A stretch of 64,000 bases of DNA from Roseinatronobacter thiooxidans. GTDB taxonomy: Bacteria > Pseudomonadota > Alphaproteobacteria > Rhodobacterales > Rhodobacteraceae. Position numbers and translations under genes: made by a program. Location of the stretch: the NCBI RefSeq assembly GCF_001870675.1, contig NZ_MEHT01000009.1, positions 124,001-188,000 of the forward strand, given 5' to 3'. Below, in pieces: positions 50,168-60,241 of the stretch. How positions within the stretch are numbered: position 1 is the first letter of the stretch; each line of letters starts with the position of its first letter. Below the pieces are notes generated by a model. It searched no databases. It had not been told where the DNA came from and worked only from the letters and a program-made list of their open reading frames with translations.

Positions 50168-51466
50168 TTACTCTGCCGCTACCTTGGCCGCGCGACCGGC
50201 TTTCTGGGCGTGAATCCGGTCCTCGATCACGTCGCGGAAATTGCGGATCAGGCCCTGAATGGGCCATGCGGCAGCATCGCCCAAGGCGCAGATCGTGTGC
50301 CCCTCTACCTGCTTGGTCACATCCCACAACATGTCGATTTCCTCGACCTCTGCTTCGCCGCGCAACAGACGGTCCATCACACGCATCATCCAGCCCGTGC
50401 CTTCGCGGCAGGGCGTGCATTGGCCGCAGCTTTCGTGCTTGTAGAATTTCGACAAGCGCCAGATCGCCTTGATGATGTCGGTCTGCTTGTCCATGACAAT
50501 CACCGCCGCCGTGCCAAGGCCAGAGCCAAGATCGTTGCGCAGATAGTCGAAATCCATGATCGCATCGCGCATCTTCTCGCCGCGCACACAAGGCACCGAA
50601 CTGCCGCCGGGGATGACCGCAAGCAGATTGTCCCAGCCGCCGCGAATGCCGCCGCAATGCTTCTCTATCAGCTCCTCGAAACTGATCGACATCGCCTCTT
50701 CCACCACGCAGGGGCGGTTGACATGGCCAGAAATGGCAAACAGCTTGGTGCCCGCGTTATTGGGCCGCCCGAAGCCTGCGAACCACGCGCCGCCACGGCG
50801 CAGGATCGTGGGCACAACGGCAATCGATTCCACATTGTTTACAGTGGTCGGGCACCCGTAAAGGCCCGCGCCCGCCGGAAACGGCGGCTTCATGCGCGGC
50901 ATGCCTTTCTTGCCCTCAAGGCTTTCCAGAAGTGCGGTTTCCTCGCCGCAAATATAGGCGCCCGCGCCGTGATGCAGATACAGGTCGAAATCCCAGCCAG
51001 AGCCGCAGGCATTGGGGCCTAGCAGACCCGCCTCATAGGCTTCGTCAATGGCGTTTTGCAGGGCTTCTTTCTCGCGGATATATTCGCCGCGAATATAGAT
51101 GTAGCAGGCATGCGCCTGCATGGCGAAACTGGCAATCAGGCAGCCTTCGATCAGCGTATGCGGGTCGTGGCGCATGATCTCGCGGTCTTTGCAGGTGCCC
51201 GGTTCCGATTCGTCGGCATTGACCACCAGATAGGAGGGGCGACCATCGCTTTCCTTGGGCATGAACGACCATTTCAGCCCTGTTGGAAAGCCAGCGCCCC
51301 CGCGCCCGCGCAGGCCCGATTGTTTCATCTCGTCGATGATCCAGTCGCGGCCCTTGTCCAGCAAGGCCTTGGTTCCGTCCCAATGCCCACGTGCCTGCGC
51401 CCCCTTGAGAGAGCGGTCATGCATTCCGTAGATATTGGTAAAGATACGATCTTTATCATCAAGCAT
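50168..51466 (-). CDS. nuoF: NADH-quinone oxidoreductase subunit F
   Basis: NuoF is the NADH dehydrogenase subunit at the tip of complex I; it binds NADH and FMN and carries cluster N3. The 432-residue protein has the [13 protein letters not shown] nucleotide motif near residue 60, the FMN segment [19 protein letters not shown] and the 4Fe-4S motif [12 protein letters not shown]. The gene lies 21 bp after the DUF5337-like ORF and is followed by the DUF3291 gene. Confidence 0.96.
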   Translation of the reverse strand: MLDDKDRIFTNIYGMHDRSLKGAQARGHWDGTKALLDKGRDWIIDEMKQSGLRGRGGAGFPTGLKWSFMPKESDGRPSYLVVNADESEPGTCKDREIMRHDPHTLIEGCLIASFAMQAHACYIYIRGEYIREKEALQNAIDEAYEAGLLGPNACGSGWDFDLYLHHGAGAYICGEETALLESLEGKKGMPRMKPPFPAGAGLYGCPTTVNNVESIAVVPTILRRGGAWFAGFGRPNNAGTKLFAISGHVNRPCVVEEAMSISFEELIEKHCGGIRGGWDNLLAVIPGGSSVPCVRGEKMRDAIMDFDYLRNDLGSGLGTAAVIVMDKQTDIIKAIWRLSKFYKHESCGQCTPCREGTGWMMRVMDRLLRGEAEVEEIDMLWDVTKQVEGHTICALGDAAAWPIQGLIRNFRDVIEDRIHAQKAGRAAKVAAE

Positions 51467-51487
51467 GTGCTAACCCTTGTCTGCCAG

Positions 51488-51715
51488 CTATTTGCCGGCC
51501 TTTCCTTGTCGCCAGATGCGAAATGTTACAATCAGCGCCCAGCCAAATGCGGCCAGCGCCGAAAAATCTATCAAGAACGCATAGCGCGGGTCCCAGCCGA
51601 ATTCGCGCCCAAGCCACACAAGCGTGACCCAAGCGACAATCGTCACCGCCATGACCACGCCAACAAGACGTGCCTGCCGTGCAAGTGCCATGTCGCGGGA
51701 CGAAGGTTTCGCCAT
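51488..51715 (-). CDS. DUF5337-like small membrane protein in the nuo operon
   Basis: The 75-residue protein has two predicted TM helices, LVGVVMAVTIVAWVTLVWLG and YAFLIDFSALAAFGWALIVTF, linked by a short charged loop, with a basic N-terminus and C-terminus (IWRQGKAGK). It fits the DUF5337 family, which I recall between nuoE and nuoF in Rhodobacterales. It is a candidate assembly factor or accessory membrane component of complex I, which is inference from position only. Confidence 0.8.
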   Translation of the reverse strand: MAKPSSRDMALARQARLVGVVMAVTIVAWVTLVWLGREFGWDPRYAFLIDFSALAAFGWALIVTFRIWRQGKAGK

Positions 51716-51737
51716 GCGTTGCCATCCTTATGCGCCG

Positions 51738-52859
51738 CTAGCTGCGCTTTGAAAATTCGGTCTCGCCACCATCGGCAAGAATTTTGGCCTGTTCGATCCA
51801 GCCATCGCGCGCGATCCGGCCCTTGAATTTCAAGCGCGTATCGACCCACGCAATCTCGGCCTCGCTCCAGCCCGCGATCTGCCAGTAATGCCATACCCCC
51901 AGTTCATTCAGCACGCCTTCCAGCTTGGGGCCGACGCCTTTGATCTTTTTCAGATCATCAGGCGCACCGCGCGCGGTTTTCAGCATTTCCGGCTCTGCTT
52001 CGGCCAGATCGGCGCCTTTGGCCACGGAGTCCGGCTTGGCGGTTGGTGTGGCTGTGGCTTCTTGTTTGCTGACGCCTGTTTCATCAACAGGTTTTCCGGC
52101 AGAGGGTTTCGGCTCATGCGCTTTGGCGGTTGCCTTGTCGACGCCTTGTGGCGCGGATTTTCCCTGCCAGGGTCTGATCAGCGGCACTTCGGTGCCGTCA
52201 ATGCGCTTGAGCGTGTCGCCAATCCGCGTTGCCAGTGCGACAGAACCGTTCTGCGCCTCACCCGTGTAATCCTTCAGCGATGTCAGCCCGCCCAGCGGTT
52301 CTGACGCAAACCGTCCGTTTTGTGGCCCCGGTGTCGGCACCTTGCCTGCGGCCATGTCATCGAGCATTTGCGCGAAACCCTCGGCAGTCAGATCCTCGAA
52401 GTAATCCTTGCCGATCTGGGCCATGGGCGCATTGGCGCAAGCGCCCAGACATTCCACCTCTTCCCAGCTGAACTTGCCATCTGCCGACAGCATATGCGCG
52501 CGGGGTGCTATCTTTTGCTTGCACACCTCGATCAGGTTTTCGGCCCCGCAGATCATGCAGCTTGTGGTGCCGCAAATCTGGATATGCGCAACAGAGCCAA
52601 CAGGTTGCAACTGGAACATAAAGTAAAATGTCGCCACTTCCAGCGCGCGGATATAGGCCATTCCCAGCATACCGGCTATATGTTCAATCGCGGGGCGGGT
52701 CAGCCAGCCTTCCTGTTCCTGTGCGCGCCAGAGCAGCGGAATGATCGCCGATGCCTGACGGCCCTCGGGGTATTTGGTAATTTGCGCCTCGGCCCAAGCC
52801 TGATTGGCAGGGGTAAAGGCGAAAGAGGCGGGTTGATCTGGGTGCAGGCGGCGCAGCAT
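51738..52859 (-). CDS. nuoE: NADH-quinone oxidoreductase subunit E with C-terminal extension
   Basis: NuoE carries the 2Fe-2S cluster N1a beside NuoF. Residues 1 to about 175 are the thioredoxin-like core with cysteine ligands in ICGTTSC and [11 protein letters not shown]. The usual subunit has 160-240 residues; this one has 373. The extension contains a low-complexity Lys/Ala/Glu/Pro linker (about 225-300) and a terminal helix-hairpin-helix-like domain, [20 protein letters not shown] and then [18 protein letters not shown]. The start shares one base with the nuoD stop (TAATG). Confidence 0.93.
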   Translation of the reverse strand: MLRRLHPDQPASFAFTPANQAWAEAQITKYPEGRQASAIIPLLWRAQEQEGWLTRPAIEHIAGMLGMAYIRALEVATFYFMFQLQPVGSVAHIQICGTTSCMICGAENLIEVCKQKIAPRAHMLSADGKFSWEEVECLGACANAPMAQIGKDYFEDLTAEGFAQMLDDMAAGKVPTPGPQNGRFASEPLGGLTSLKDYTGEAQNGSVALATRIGDTLKRIDGTEVPLIRPWQGKSAPQGVDKATAKAHEPKPSAGKPVDETGVSKQEATATPTAKPDSVAKGADLAEAEPEMLKTARGAPDDLKKIKGVGPKLEGVLNELGVWHYWQIAGWSEAEIAWVDTRLKFKGRIARDGWIEQAKILADGGETEFSKRS

Positions 52860-54082
52860 TAGCGGTCAATCTCTCCGAACACGACATCCATTGTGCCGAT
52901 AATGGCGGCCACATCGGCCAGTTGGTGCCCTTTGGCGATGTAATCCATGCTTTGCAGGTGCAGATAGCCGGGCGCGCGGATTTTGGCGCGGTAGGGCCGG
53001 TTGGTGCCATCGGCCACAAGATAGACGCCGAATTCGCCCTTGGGGGCTTCGACAGCGGCATAAACTTCGCCCGCGGGCACATGGAACCCTTCGGTATAAA
53101 GTTTGAAATGGTGGATCAGCGCTTCCATCGAGGTTTTCATCTCGGCGCGGTTGGGCGGCGTGATCTTGCCGCGCGCCAGCACATCGCCCTGCCCTTCGGG
53201 TTCGCGCAGCTTGGCAATGGCCTGCAACATGATCTTGGTCGATTCGCGCATCTCGGCCATGCGGCACAAATAGCGGTCATAACAATCGCCATTCTTGCCA
53301 ACGGGTATCTTGAACTCGAATTCATCATAGCATTCATAGGGCTGCGCGCGGCGCAAATCCCATGCAAAGCCCGACCCGCGCACCATGACACCGGAATAGC
53401 CCCAATCAAGAATATCCTGCTCGCTCACCACACCGATATCGGCATTGCGCTGCTTGAAGATACGGTTTTCGGTCAGCAGACCGTCAATATCATCCAGCAA
53501 TTTGGGGAATTCATGCGCCCATGCCTCGATATCGTCGAGCAGCGCGGGCGGCAGATCCTGATGCACGCCGCCGGGGCGGAAATAGGCGGCATGCAGCCGC
53601 GCGCCGCAGGCACGTTCATAGAAGATCATCAGCTTCTCACGCTCTTCAAACCCCCAGAGCGGCGGCGTCAGCGCGCCCACATCCATGGCCTGTGTCGTGA
53701 CATTCAGCAGATGGCTGAGGATGCGCCCAATCTCGGAATACAGCACACGAATGAGCGAGGCACGGCGCGGCACTTCCACGCCGGTCAGGCGCTCAATCGC
53801 CAGACACCATGCGTGTTCCTGATTCATCGGGGCCACATAGTCCAGCCGGTCGAAATAGGGCAGGTTTTGCAGATAGGTGCGGCTTTCCATCAGTTTTTCG
53901 GTGCCGCGATGCAGCAGCCCGATATGCGGGTCGCAGCGATCCACAATCTCGCCGTCCAGTTCCAGCACCAGCCGCAAAACACCATGCGCCGCAGGGTGTT
54001 GCGGGCCGAAGTTGATGTTGAAGTTGCGGATCTTCTGCTCGCCCGTCTGCGCGTCATTGAACCCTTTGGAGCCGTCCATCAT
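52859..54082 (-). CDS. nuoD: NADH-quinone oxidoreductase subunit D
   Basis: NuoD is the 49-kDa subunit that forms the quinone-reduction site with NuoB. The 407-residue protein shows [15 protein letters not shown] with the quinone-ligand histidine near residue 32, [21 protein letters not shown] and the C-terminal [14 protein letters not shown]. It is a separate gene rather than a nuoCD fusion and overlaps nuoC by four bases. Confidence 0.97.
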   Translation of the reverse strand: MMDGSKGFNDAQTGEQKIRNFNINFGPQHPAAHGVLRLVLELDGEIVDRCDPHIGLLHRGTEKLMESRTYLQNLPYFDRLDYVAPMNQEHAWCLAIERLTGVEVPRRASLIRVLYSEIGRILSHLLNVTTQAMDVGALTPPLWGFEEREKLMIFYERACGARLHAAYFRPGGVHQDLPPALLDDIEAWAHEFPKLLDDIDGLLTENRIFKQRNADIGVVSEQDILDWGYSGVMVRGSGFAWDLRRAQPYECYDEFEFKIPVGKNGDCYDRYLCRMAEMRESTKIMLQAIAKLREPEGQGDVLARGKITPPNRAEMKTSMEALIHHFKLYTEGFHVPAGEVYAAVEAPKGEFGVYLVADGTNRPYRAKIRAPGYLHLQSMDYIAKGHQLADVAAIIGTMDVVFGEIDR

Positions 54083-54687
54083 TTCGCAGCCTCCTTCTTC
54101 TCGTCACCGGGCAGGATATATTCCGCCCCTTCCCAAGGTGACATGAAATCAAACTGCCGGTATTCCTGAACCAGTTGCACAGGCTCGTATACCACGCGCT
54201 TGAGGGCCTCATCATAGCGCACTTCGGTATAGCCGGTCGTGGGGAAATCCTTACGAAGCGGATGGCCGCGAAAGCCATAATCCGTCAGGATGCGGCGCAG
54301 ATCGGGATGGCCGGAAAACAGAATGCCGAACATGTCAAACACTTCGCGCTCGAACCAGTTGGCGGAAGGGTGGATTGCTGTCAGCGATGGCGCAATCTCA
54401 TCCTCGGCCACAGGCACTTTCACGCGGATGCGGTGGTTCAGATACATGGACAGGAAATGATACACCAATTCGAACCGCTTGCGCCGCCCCGGCCAGTCAA
54501 TCGCGGTAATGTCTACCAGCGTCGAAAACTTCAGGCTTTCATCCTGTTGCAGATGGCGCACCATCTTGACCAGGTGAGAGGCCGTGGTGGTGATTGTCAG
54601 CTCGCCATGCGCAATCTCATGGCTGACCAGCGCATCACCCATGCGCAACTCCAGCATGGTGGCCAGTTCGTTCAATGCATCTGACAT
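54079..54687 (-). CDS. nuoC: NADH-quinone oxidoreductase subunit C
   Basis: NuoC is the 30-kDa subunit that supports the quinone module. The 202-residue protein has the signature [22 protein letters not shown] near residues 115-136 and then [16 protein letters not shown]. The N-terminal half ([18 protein letters not shown]) is the family's alpha/beta domain. It lies 12 bp downstream of nuoB and overlaps nuoD. Confidence 0.96.
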   Translation of the reverse strand: MSDALNELATMLELRMGDALVSHEIAHGELTITTTASHLVKMVRHLQQDESLKFSTLVDITAIDWPGRRKRFELVYHFLSMYLNHRIRVKVPVAEDEIAPSLTAIHPSANWFEREVFDMFGILFSGHPDLRRILTDYGFRGHPLRKDFPTTGYTEVRYDEALKRVVYEPVQLVQEYRQFDFMSPWEGAEYILPGDEKKEAAK

Positions 54688-54699
54688 ATCTGCGCCCCT

Positions 54700-55589
<890 letters not shown>

Positions 55590-55647
55590 CTTTAGCTCCT
55601 TATTTCGCGCGGCATGGGAAAGCCGGTGCCGCATAATGACTGCCCCT

Positions 55648-55676
55648 CATCTACTCTTGAAGGTGGGTGGGGTCAA
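55648..55676 (-). promoter_or_regulatory. Candidate promoter of the nuo operon
   Basis: On the minus strand TTGACC (55676-55671) and TAGATG (55653-55648) are separated by 17 bases, 60-90 bp before the nuoA GTG. The -35 is good but the -10 is weak. A second TATACA element at 55729-55724 is also possible. Confidence 0.3.
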
Positions 55677-55716
55677 CTGAACTAGAGACGAAGTTATGTG
55701 AAAATCGCGCTTGGGA

Positions 55717-55728
55717 ATACATGTGTAT
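55717..55728. promoter_or_regulatory. Small inverted repeat upstream of the nuo operon
   Basis: ATACA-TG-TGTAT forms a 5-bp inverted repeat in the AT-rich 236-bp space between nuoA and the convergent-side liu genes. It overlaps an alternative -10 element. No regulator can be named. Confidence 0.25.
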
Positions 55729-55825
55729 ACTGGCAAAAACATTTCAAATCATGAATGGACCGGCCGTTTTTGTCGTCCTAGATGAACACATCCCCAAAGC
55801 GGGGCATCAGGGCGGTTGGTGCAGG

Positions 55826-56608
55826 TCATATTGACCAGTCAGGTTTGCGCCGCTCGAAAAACGCAGAAATCCCTTCGCGCGCTTCGTCCCCTTCCCAGCA
55901 GGCCACCAGCTCTGCGATGGAATGATCTACCGCATCTGCCTGTATCCCTGCCCCCAGCCTTTGGGCCAGATGCTTGGCGCGGGCAACAGCATCGGGGGCA
56001 CAGGCCAGATAGGGCGCTATTTCAGCGTCAATCGCACCTTCCAGCGCAGCCAAAGGCACAGCGCGCGCCAACAGGCCCAAAGTCACGGCCTCTTGCGCCT
56101 CGAAAATCCGCGCGGACATGAACACACGGCGCGCCATCGCCTCTCCCATCCGTGCCAGCACATAGGGGCCGATGGTGGCCGGAATCAGGCCCAGCCGCGT
56201 TTCTGTCAGCCCGAAAATCGCGCTCTCTACCCCGATGGCCACATCACACACCGCCATCATGCCCACACCGCCGCCAAAAGCCTGCCCCTGCACACGCCCG
56301 ATCAGGGGTTTGGGCAGGCGGTTCAGCGCGCCCAGCATTGCCGCCAGCTTGCCTGCCTCCACGGCGCGCGTGGCGTTGTCGGCGCGCATCTGTTCCTGCA
56401 TCCAGCCCAGATCGCCGCCTGCGCAAAAACTTTTGCCGCGCGCCCCCAAGACCACCACCCGCACCTGCGCATCTTGCGCAAGGCGTTCGGCCGCCGCTGT
56501 CAGCTCTGCAATCATCGTGGCGTTCAGCGCGTTGTGTTTCTCGGGGCGCTCCAGCGTCAGCTGCGCCACGCCGCGCGCATCTGTGGTGACCGAAATTGTC
56601 TGATACAT
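55826..56608 (-). CDS. liuC: Enoyl-CoA hydratase family protein, probable methylglutaconyl-CoA hydratase
   Basis: The 260-residue crotonase has the oxyanion-hole segments ARGKSFCAGGDLGWM (about residue 61) and GQAFGGGVGMMAVCD (about 108), and TETRLGLIPATIGPYV with the catalytic-glutamate region. Its place as the last gene of a leucine-degradation operon argues for hydration of 3-methylglutaconyl-CoA to HMG-CoA. ATG at 56608 shares its first base with the upstream stop, so it is coupled to mvaB. The substrate assignment comes from context. Confidence 0.88.
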   Translation of the reverse strand: MYQTISVTTDARGVAQLTLERPEKHNALNATMIAELTAAAERLAQDAQVRVVVLGARGKSFCAGGDLGWMQEQMRADNATRAVEAGKLAAMLGALNRLPKPLIGRVQGQAFGGGVGMMAVCDVAIGVESAIFGLTETRLGLIPATIGPYVLARMGEAMARRVFMSARIFEAQEAVTLGLLARAVPLAALEGAIDAEIAPYLACAPDAVARAKHLAQRLGAGIQADAVDHSIAELVACWEGDEAREGISAFFERRKPDWSI

Positions 56609-57465
56609 CAGCCCTCTCCTTCGCATAACCCGCGCGCCAACTGGGCGGCTTGGGCCAATACATCCCGGTCAAGCCCTGTCTGCCAGCCCATGCCGGCCAG
56701 CCATTCATGCACGGCCTCTGTCGCCACATTCCCCGAGGCACCGGGCGCATAGGGGCACCCGCCAAGCCCCCCCACAGCCGCATCAAACACCCGCACCCCA
56801 TATTCAAGCGAGGCTTCGATATTCGCCAGCGCCATGCCGCCTGTGTCGTGGTAATGCCCTGCAAGCTGGTCTGCGGGCACCTCTTCCAGCACAGCGCGCA
56901 GCATGGCGGAAATGCTATCGGGGCTGGCACGGCCGATTGTGTCGCCAAGGCTGATCTCATAGCAGCCCATCGCGCGCAGTTGTGCCGCAAGCCGCGCAAC
57001 AGCGGGGGGCGGTGTCGCACCGTCAAACGGGCAATCCGTCACGCAGGAAATATAGCCGCGCACCGGAATTCCGGCCTGTGCGGCGGCCTGCATGACAGGG
57101 GCGAAGCGCTGCAAACTCTCCTCAATCGCGCAATTCAGATTGGCCCTGCTGAACCCTTCCGAGGCAGAGGCGAAGACCGCCACCTCATCGGCGCGCGCCG
57201 CCCTTGCCGCCTCCAGCCCGATCAGATTGGGGGTCAGGGCAGCATAGCGCACGCCTGCCGCGCGCGTGATCTGGCGCAAGACATCCCCCGAATCCGCCAT
57301 TTGCGGCACCCATTTCGGGCTGACGAAACTTGCCACCTCGATCCGGCGAAAGCCCGCGCGGCTCAGGCAATCGACCAGCGCCACTTTGTCTTGGGTTGCA
57401 ATGAAACGCTTTTCATTCTGCAACCCGTCGCGCGGTCCAACCTCGAATATCTCGACCTTGCTCAT
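56608..57465 (-). CDS. mvaB: Hydroxymethylglutaryl-CoA lyase
   Basis: This enzyme cleaves HMG-CoA to acetoacetate and acetyl-CoA, the last step of leucine catabolism. The 285-residue TIM-barrel protein starts EVGPRDGLQNEKRFI, with the catalytic Arg-Asp pair, contains GDTIGRASPDS, the metal-binding HYHDTGGMALANI, and the signature loop GGCPYAPGASGNVATE with the catalytic cysteine. It overlaps the GST-like gene by four bases and liuC by one. Confidence 0.95.
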   Translation of the reverse strand: MSKVEIFEVGPRDGLQNEKRFIATQDKVALVDCLSRAGFRRIEVASFVSPKWVPQMADSGDVLRQITRAAGVRYAALTPNLIGLEAARAARADEVAVFASASEGFSRANLNCAIEESLQRFAPVMQAAAQAGIPVRGYISCVTDCPFDGATPPPAVARLAAQLRAMGCYEISLGDTIGRASPDSISAMLRAVLEEVPADQLAGHYHDTGGMALANIEASLEYGVRVFDAAVGGLGGCPYAPGASGNVATEAVHEWLAGMGWQTGLDRDVLAQAAQLARGLCEGEG

Positions 57466-58103
57466 GTGCTGGCCCCTTCAGGTGGGGGGTAGAACGCGCG
57501 CGTATAAATTTCCGCCGCACCATCCTGTGCCACAGCGCGCTGAAACCCCGGCCTTGCCTGACAGGCTTCCAGATAGGCCGCAGCCTTTGGGGGGATTGCA
57601 ACAAAGCGCTGCGCCAGCAAAACCGCATAACCCGTGGCGATATCGGCCACGGTGAACGCGCCAGCGGCCCAGTCCGGCCCCACCGCGCGCAGCGCCGCTG
57701 CAAGCCGCATTGCTTCCAGCCGCATCACTGTGTCGGACCGCATCGCGGCATCGCGCAACACAATGTGATGCTGCGTCAAATTTGCCAGATGCGCGCCCAG
57801 AGTTTCGGCATAATGCAAGGCTTGCAGGAATTGCGCCCGCCCCACCGCGCCTTCCGCCACCCGCAAATGCGGCGCGCGCGTCTCGGCCAGATAGTGCAGG
57901 ATCGCGCCACTCTCACAGATCTCGACCCCGTCAATCGCCAGCGCGGGCACACGACCGGCAGGCGCGCGGGCAAGATGCTCTGGCGCGCGCAAGGATTTGT
58001 CAAAGAACGAACACCGGACCAGATCGTATTCAAGGCCCATCTCTTCCAGCGCCCAAAGCACTCGGAACGACCGCGACTGCGCGACATGCCAAAGCCGGAT
58101 CAT
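57462..58103 (-). CDS. Glutathione S-transferase family protein
   Basis: The 213-residue cytosolic protein has the GST N-terminal thioredoxin fold (SRSFRVLWALEEMGLEYDL, RVPALAIDGVEICESGAILHYLAE with the glutathione-binding ESGAI), followed by the all-helical C-terminal domain (FTVADIATGYAVLL). It lies inside the leucine operon, overlapping mvaB. Its substrate is unknown; it may act on a CoA thioester or be a bystander. Confidence 0.9.
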   Translation of the reverse strand: MIRLWHVAQSRSFRVLWALEEMGLEYDLVRCSFFDKSLRAPEHLARAPAGRVPALAIDGVEICESGAILHYLAETRAPHLRVAEGAVGRAQFLQALHYAETLGAHLANLTQHHIVLRDAAMRSDTVMRLEAMRLAAALRAVGPDWAAGAFTVADIATGYAVLLAQRFVAIPPKAAAYLEACQARPGFQRAVAQDGAAEIYTRAFYPPPEGAST

Positions 58104-58113
58104 GCCCCGCCCC

Positions 58114-58136
58114 CATTTTCTTGCCAGAAATACTCA
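58114..58136 (-). repeat. Intergenic repeat copy D (core only)
   Basis: The minus strand reads TGAGTATTTCTGGCAAGAAA ending ATG, a good match to the core of copies A-C. The flanking hairpins are not preserved. It lies in the 79-bp gap between the MccA-type gene and the GST gene. Confidence 0.7.
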
Positions 58137-58182
58137 CTGCAACGCAGGCCACCCCGTGCCACGCCAAGGGGCGCGCGCCCAC

Positions 58183-60114
58183 TCATGCCTCATCCTCCAG
58201 CCGGACAAGGGCGGCACCCGCCTCGACCTGCGCGCCCGCATGGGTCAACACCTCTGCAACAGTTCCCGCACGCGCCGCCGTCAGGGTGTGTTCCATCTTC
58301 ATCGCCTCCAGAATGGCCAGCCTTGCGCCATGCTCTACCCTGTCACCGGCTGCGACAAACACCGCTTTCACCAGCCCCGGCATCGGGGCCAGCACCACGT
58401 CCGCACCCGCATCAATCCCGCGGTCACGCACCAGCGGATCGCGCAGCGTGAACAGCTGCGGCGCGGCCCCGAACAGCGTGATCCGTCCGCCCGTACATAT
58501 ACCGCGCACCAGTTCCGGCGCCCCTTCGACCCGCAGCCCCCCATCGGCTGCGTGGACTGATACCTCTTGCCCGTTCACCTGCACCCGCGCGCGCATGGGG
58601 CAGGTCACTGCAATGCGCAGATTATCCACCCCTTCCAGCGCAACATCCTGCCAGATCGGCCCGCCCAAGGTGAAGCCCGCCAAAGGGTCGGTCAGCTGTG
58701 GCAGATCAATCGCCAGCGCTGCGGCGGCGGCAATCTGCCATACCTCAGCTTCTGCAACATGGCTTAACACGTCAATGTCGCGCGCAATCAGGCCAGTATC
58801 CACGCAGCCCGCGCGAAACCCCTGATGGCGCGTCAACGCGCCCAGAAAGGCCAGATTGGTCACGGTGCCTGCGACTTCTGTCGCAGCCAATGCCGCCTCC
58901 AGCCGTTTTAACGCCACTGCGCGGGTCGGGCCATGGGTGACAATCTTGGCGATCATGGGATCATACCATGGGCTGATCTGGTCTCCTGTCTGTACGCCTG
59001 TGTCACTGCGCGCAGAAGCGCTGAAGCGCAGATGATCCAGCCGTCCTGTTGCGGGCAAAAACCCTGCTGGCACATCCTCGGCATATAGGCGCGCCTCGAA
59101 TGCATGGCCTGTGATTGATAGCGCCTGCTGGGACAAGGGCAATCCCTCACCGGCTGCGACGCGCAACTGCCACTCCACCAGATCAACCCCGGTGATGGCT
59201 TCGGTCACGGGGTGTTCCACCTGCAAGCGCGTGTTCATTTCCATGAACCAGAACCCGTCGGGGCGCAGGCCGCGCGCGCCATCGACAATGAATTCCACTG
59301 TGCCTGCCCCCTTGTAGCCGATGGCCTGTGCCGCAAGCACTGCCGCCTGCCCCATGGCCGCGCGCATCTCGGCGGTCATGCCCGGCGCGGGCGCTTCCTC
59401 GATGACTTTCTGATGGCGGCGCTGAAGCGAGCAGTCGCGCTCGAACAGATGGACGGCGTCGACCCCGTCGCCAAACACCTGTATCTCGATATGGCGGGGT
59501 TTGAGGATGAATTTCTCGACCAGAACCGCGTCATTGCCAAAGGCGGTTGCGGCCTCGCCCTTGGCGCTGTCCAGTGCCTGCATGAAATCCGCAGGTGTCT
59601 CGACCAGCCGCATCCCCTTGCCGCCCCCCCCCGCGACTGCCTTGATCAGGACTGGGTAGCCAATGGCATCGGCCGCACCCGCCAGATGCTCGGGGTCCTG
59701 ATTGGCCCCATGATAGCCCGGCACCACTGGCACGCCCGCATCCTGCATCAGCGCTTTGGCGGCATCTTTCAAACCCATCGCGCGGATCGCGCTGACGGAG
59801 GGGCCAATGAACACCAGCCCCGCCCCTTCGACCGCTGCGACGAAATCGGGGTTTTCCGACAAGAAGCCATAGCCCGGATGGATTGCCTGCGCGCCGCTGT
59901 CCAATGCCGCCTGAATAATGGTATCGGCGCGCAGATAACTGTCGCGCGGCGCAGGCCCGCCGATGGCCACGGCCTGATCGGCAAGGGCCACATGCAACGC
60001 ACCTGCATCGGCCTGCGAGTAGACAGCCACGCTTTTCACGCCAAGCTTGCGTGCAGAGCGGATGATGCGGCAGGCAATCTCGCCGCGATTGGCAATCAGG
60101 ATCTTGTCGAACAT
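58183..60114 (-). CDS. mccA: Methylcrotonoyl-CoA carboxylase, biotin-containing alpha subunit
   Basis: With its beta partner the enzyme carboxylates 3-methylcrotonyl-CoA in leucine breakdown. The 643-residue protein opens with FDKILIANRGEIACRII, has the biotin carboxylase ATP-grasp domain (GGGGKGM, EKFILKPRHIEIQVFGD, FMEMNTRLQVEHPVTE), a middle BT domain and a C-terminal biotinyl domain with the lysine in EAMKMEHT. ATG at 60114 gives the usual start; the frame is open to 60180 through the repeat. The neighbouring mccB gene supports MCC over propionyl- or geranyl-CoA carboxylase. Confidence 0.92.
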   Translation of the reverse strand: MFDKILIANRGEIACRIIRSARKLGVKSVAVYSQADAGALHVALADQAVAIGGPAPRDSYLRADTIIQAALDSGAQAIHPGYGFLSENPDFVAAVEGAGLVFIGPSVSAIRAMGLKDAAKALMQDAGVPVVPGYHGANQDPEHLAGAADAIGYPVLIKAVAGGGGKGMRLVETPADFMQALDSAKGEAATAFGNDAVLVEKFILKPRHIEIQVFGDGVDAVHLFERDCSLQRRHQKVIEEAPAPGMTAEMRAAMGQAAVLAAQAIGYKGAGTVEFIVDGARGLRPDGFWFMEMNTRLQVEHPVTEAITGVDLVEWQLRVAAGEGLPLSQQALSITGHAFEARLYAEDVPAGFLPATGRLDHLRFSASARSDTGVQTGDQISPWYDPMIAKIVTHGPTRAVALKRLEAALAATEVAGTVTNLAFLGALTRHQGFRAGCVDTGLIARDIDVLSHVAEAEVWQIAAAAALAIDLPQLTDPLAGFTLGGPIWQDVALEGVDNLRIAVTCPMRARVQVNGQEVSVHAADGGLRVEGAPELVRGICTGGRITLFGAAPQLFTLRDPLVRDRGIDAGADVVLAPMPGLVKAVFVAAGDRVEHGARLAILEAMKMEHTLTAARAGTVAEVLTHAGAQVEAGAALVRLEDEA

Positions 60115-60137
60115 GGTCGCATTTCCCTTGGTCAGCG

Positions 60138-60220
60138 CCGGGGGGCCAGCCCCCCGGACCCCCCGGAGTATTTTAGGCAAGAAAATGCAGGCGGGGTCAT
60201 TTTCTTGCTACAAATACTCC
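60138..60220. repeat. Intergenic repeat copy E (hairpin plus two opposed cores)
   Basis: Copy E has hairpin CCGGGGGGCCAGCCCCCCGG at 60138-60157, a plus-oriented core CGGAGTATTTTAGGCAAGAA ending AAATG at 60164-60187 and a minus-oriented core GGAGTATTTGTAGCAAGAAA ending ATG at 60220-60198. The two cores face each other 10 bp apart and can fold into one long stem. The element fills the mccB-mccA gap. Confidence 0.75.
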
Positions 60221-60241
60221 CGCCGGAGGCGTGAAATCGTG

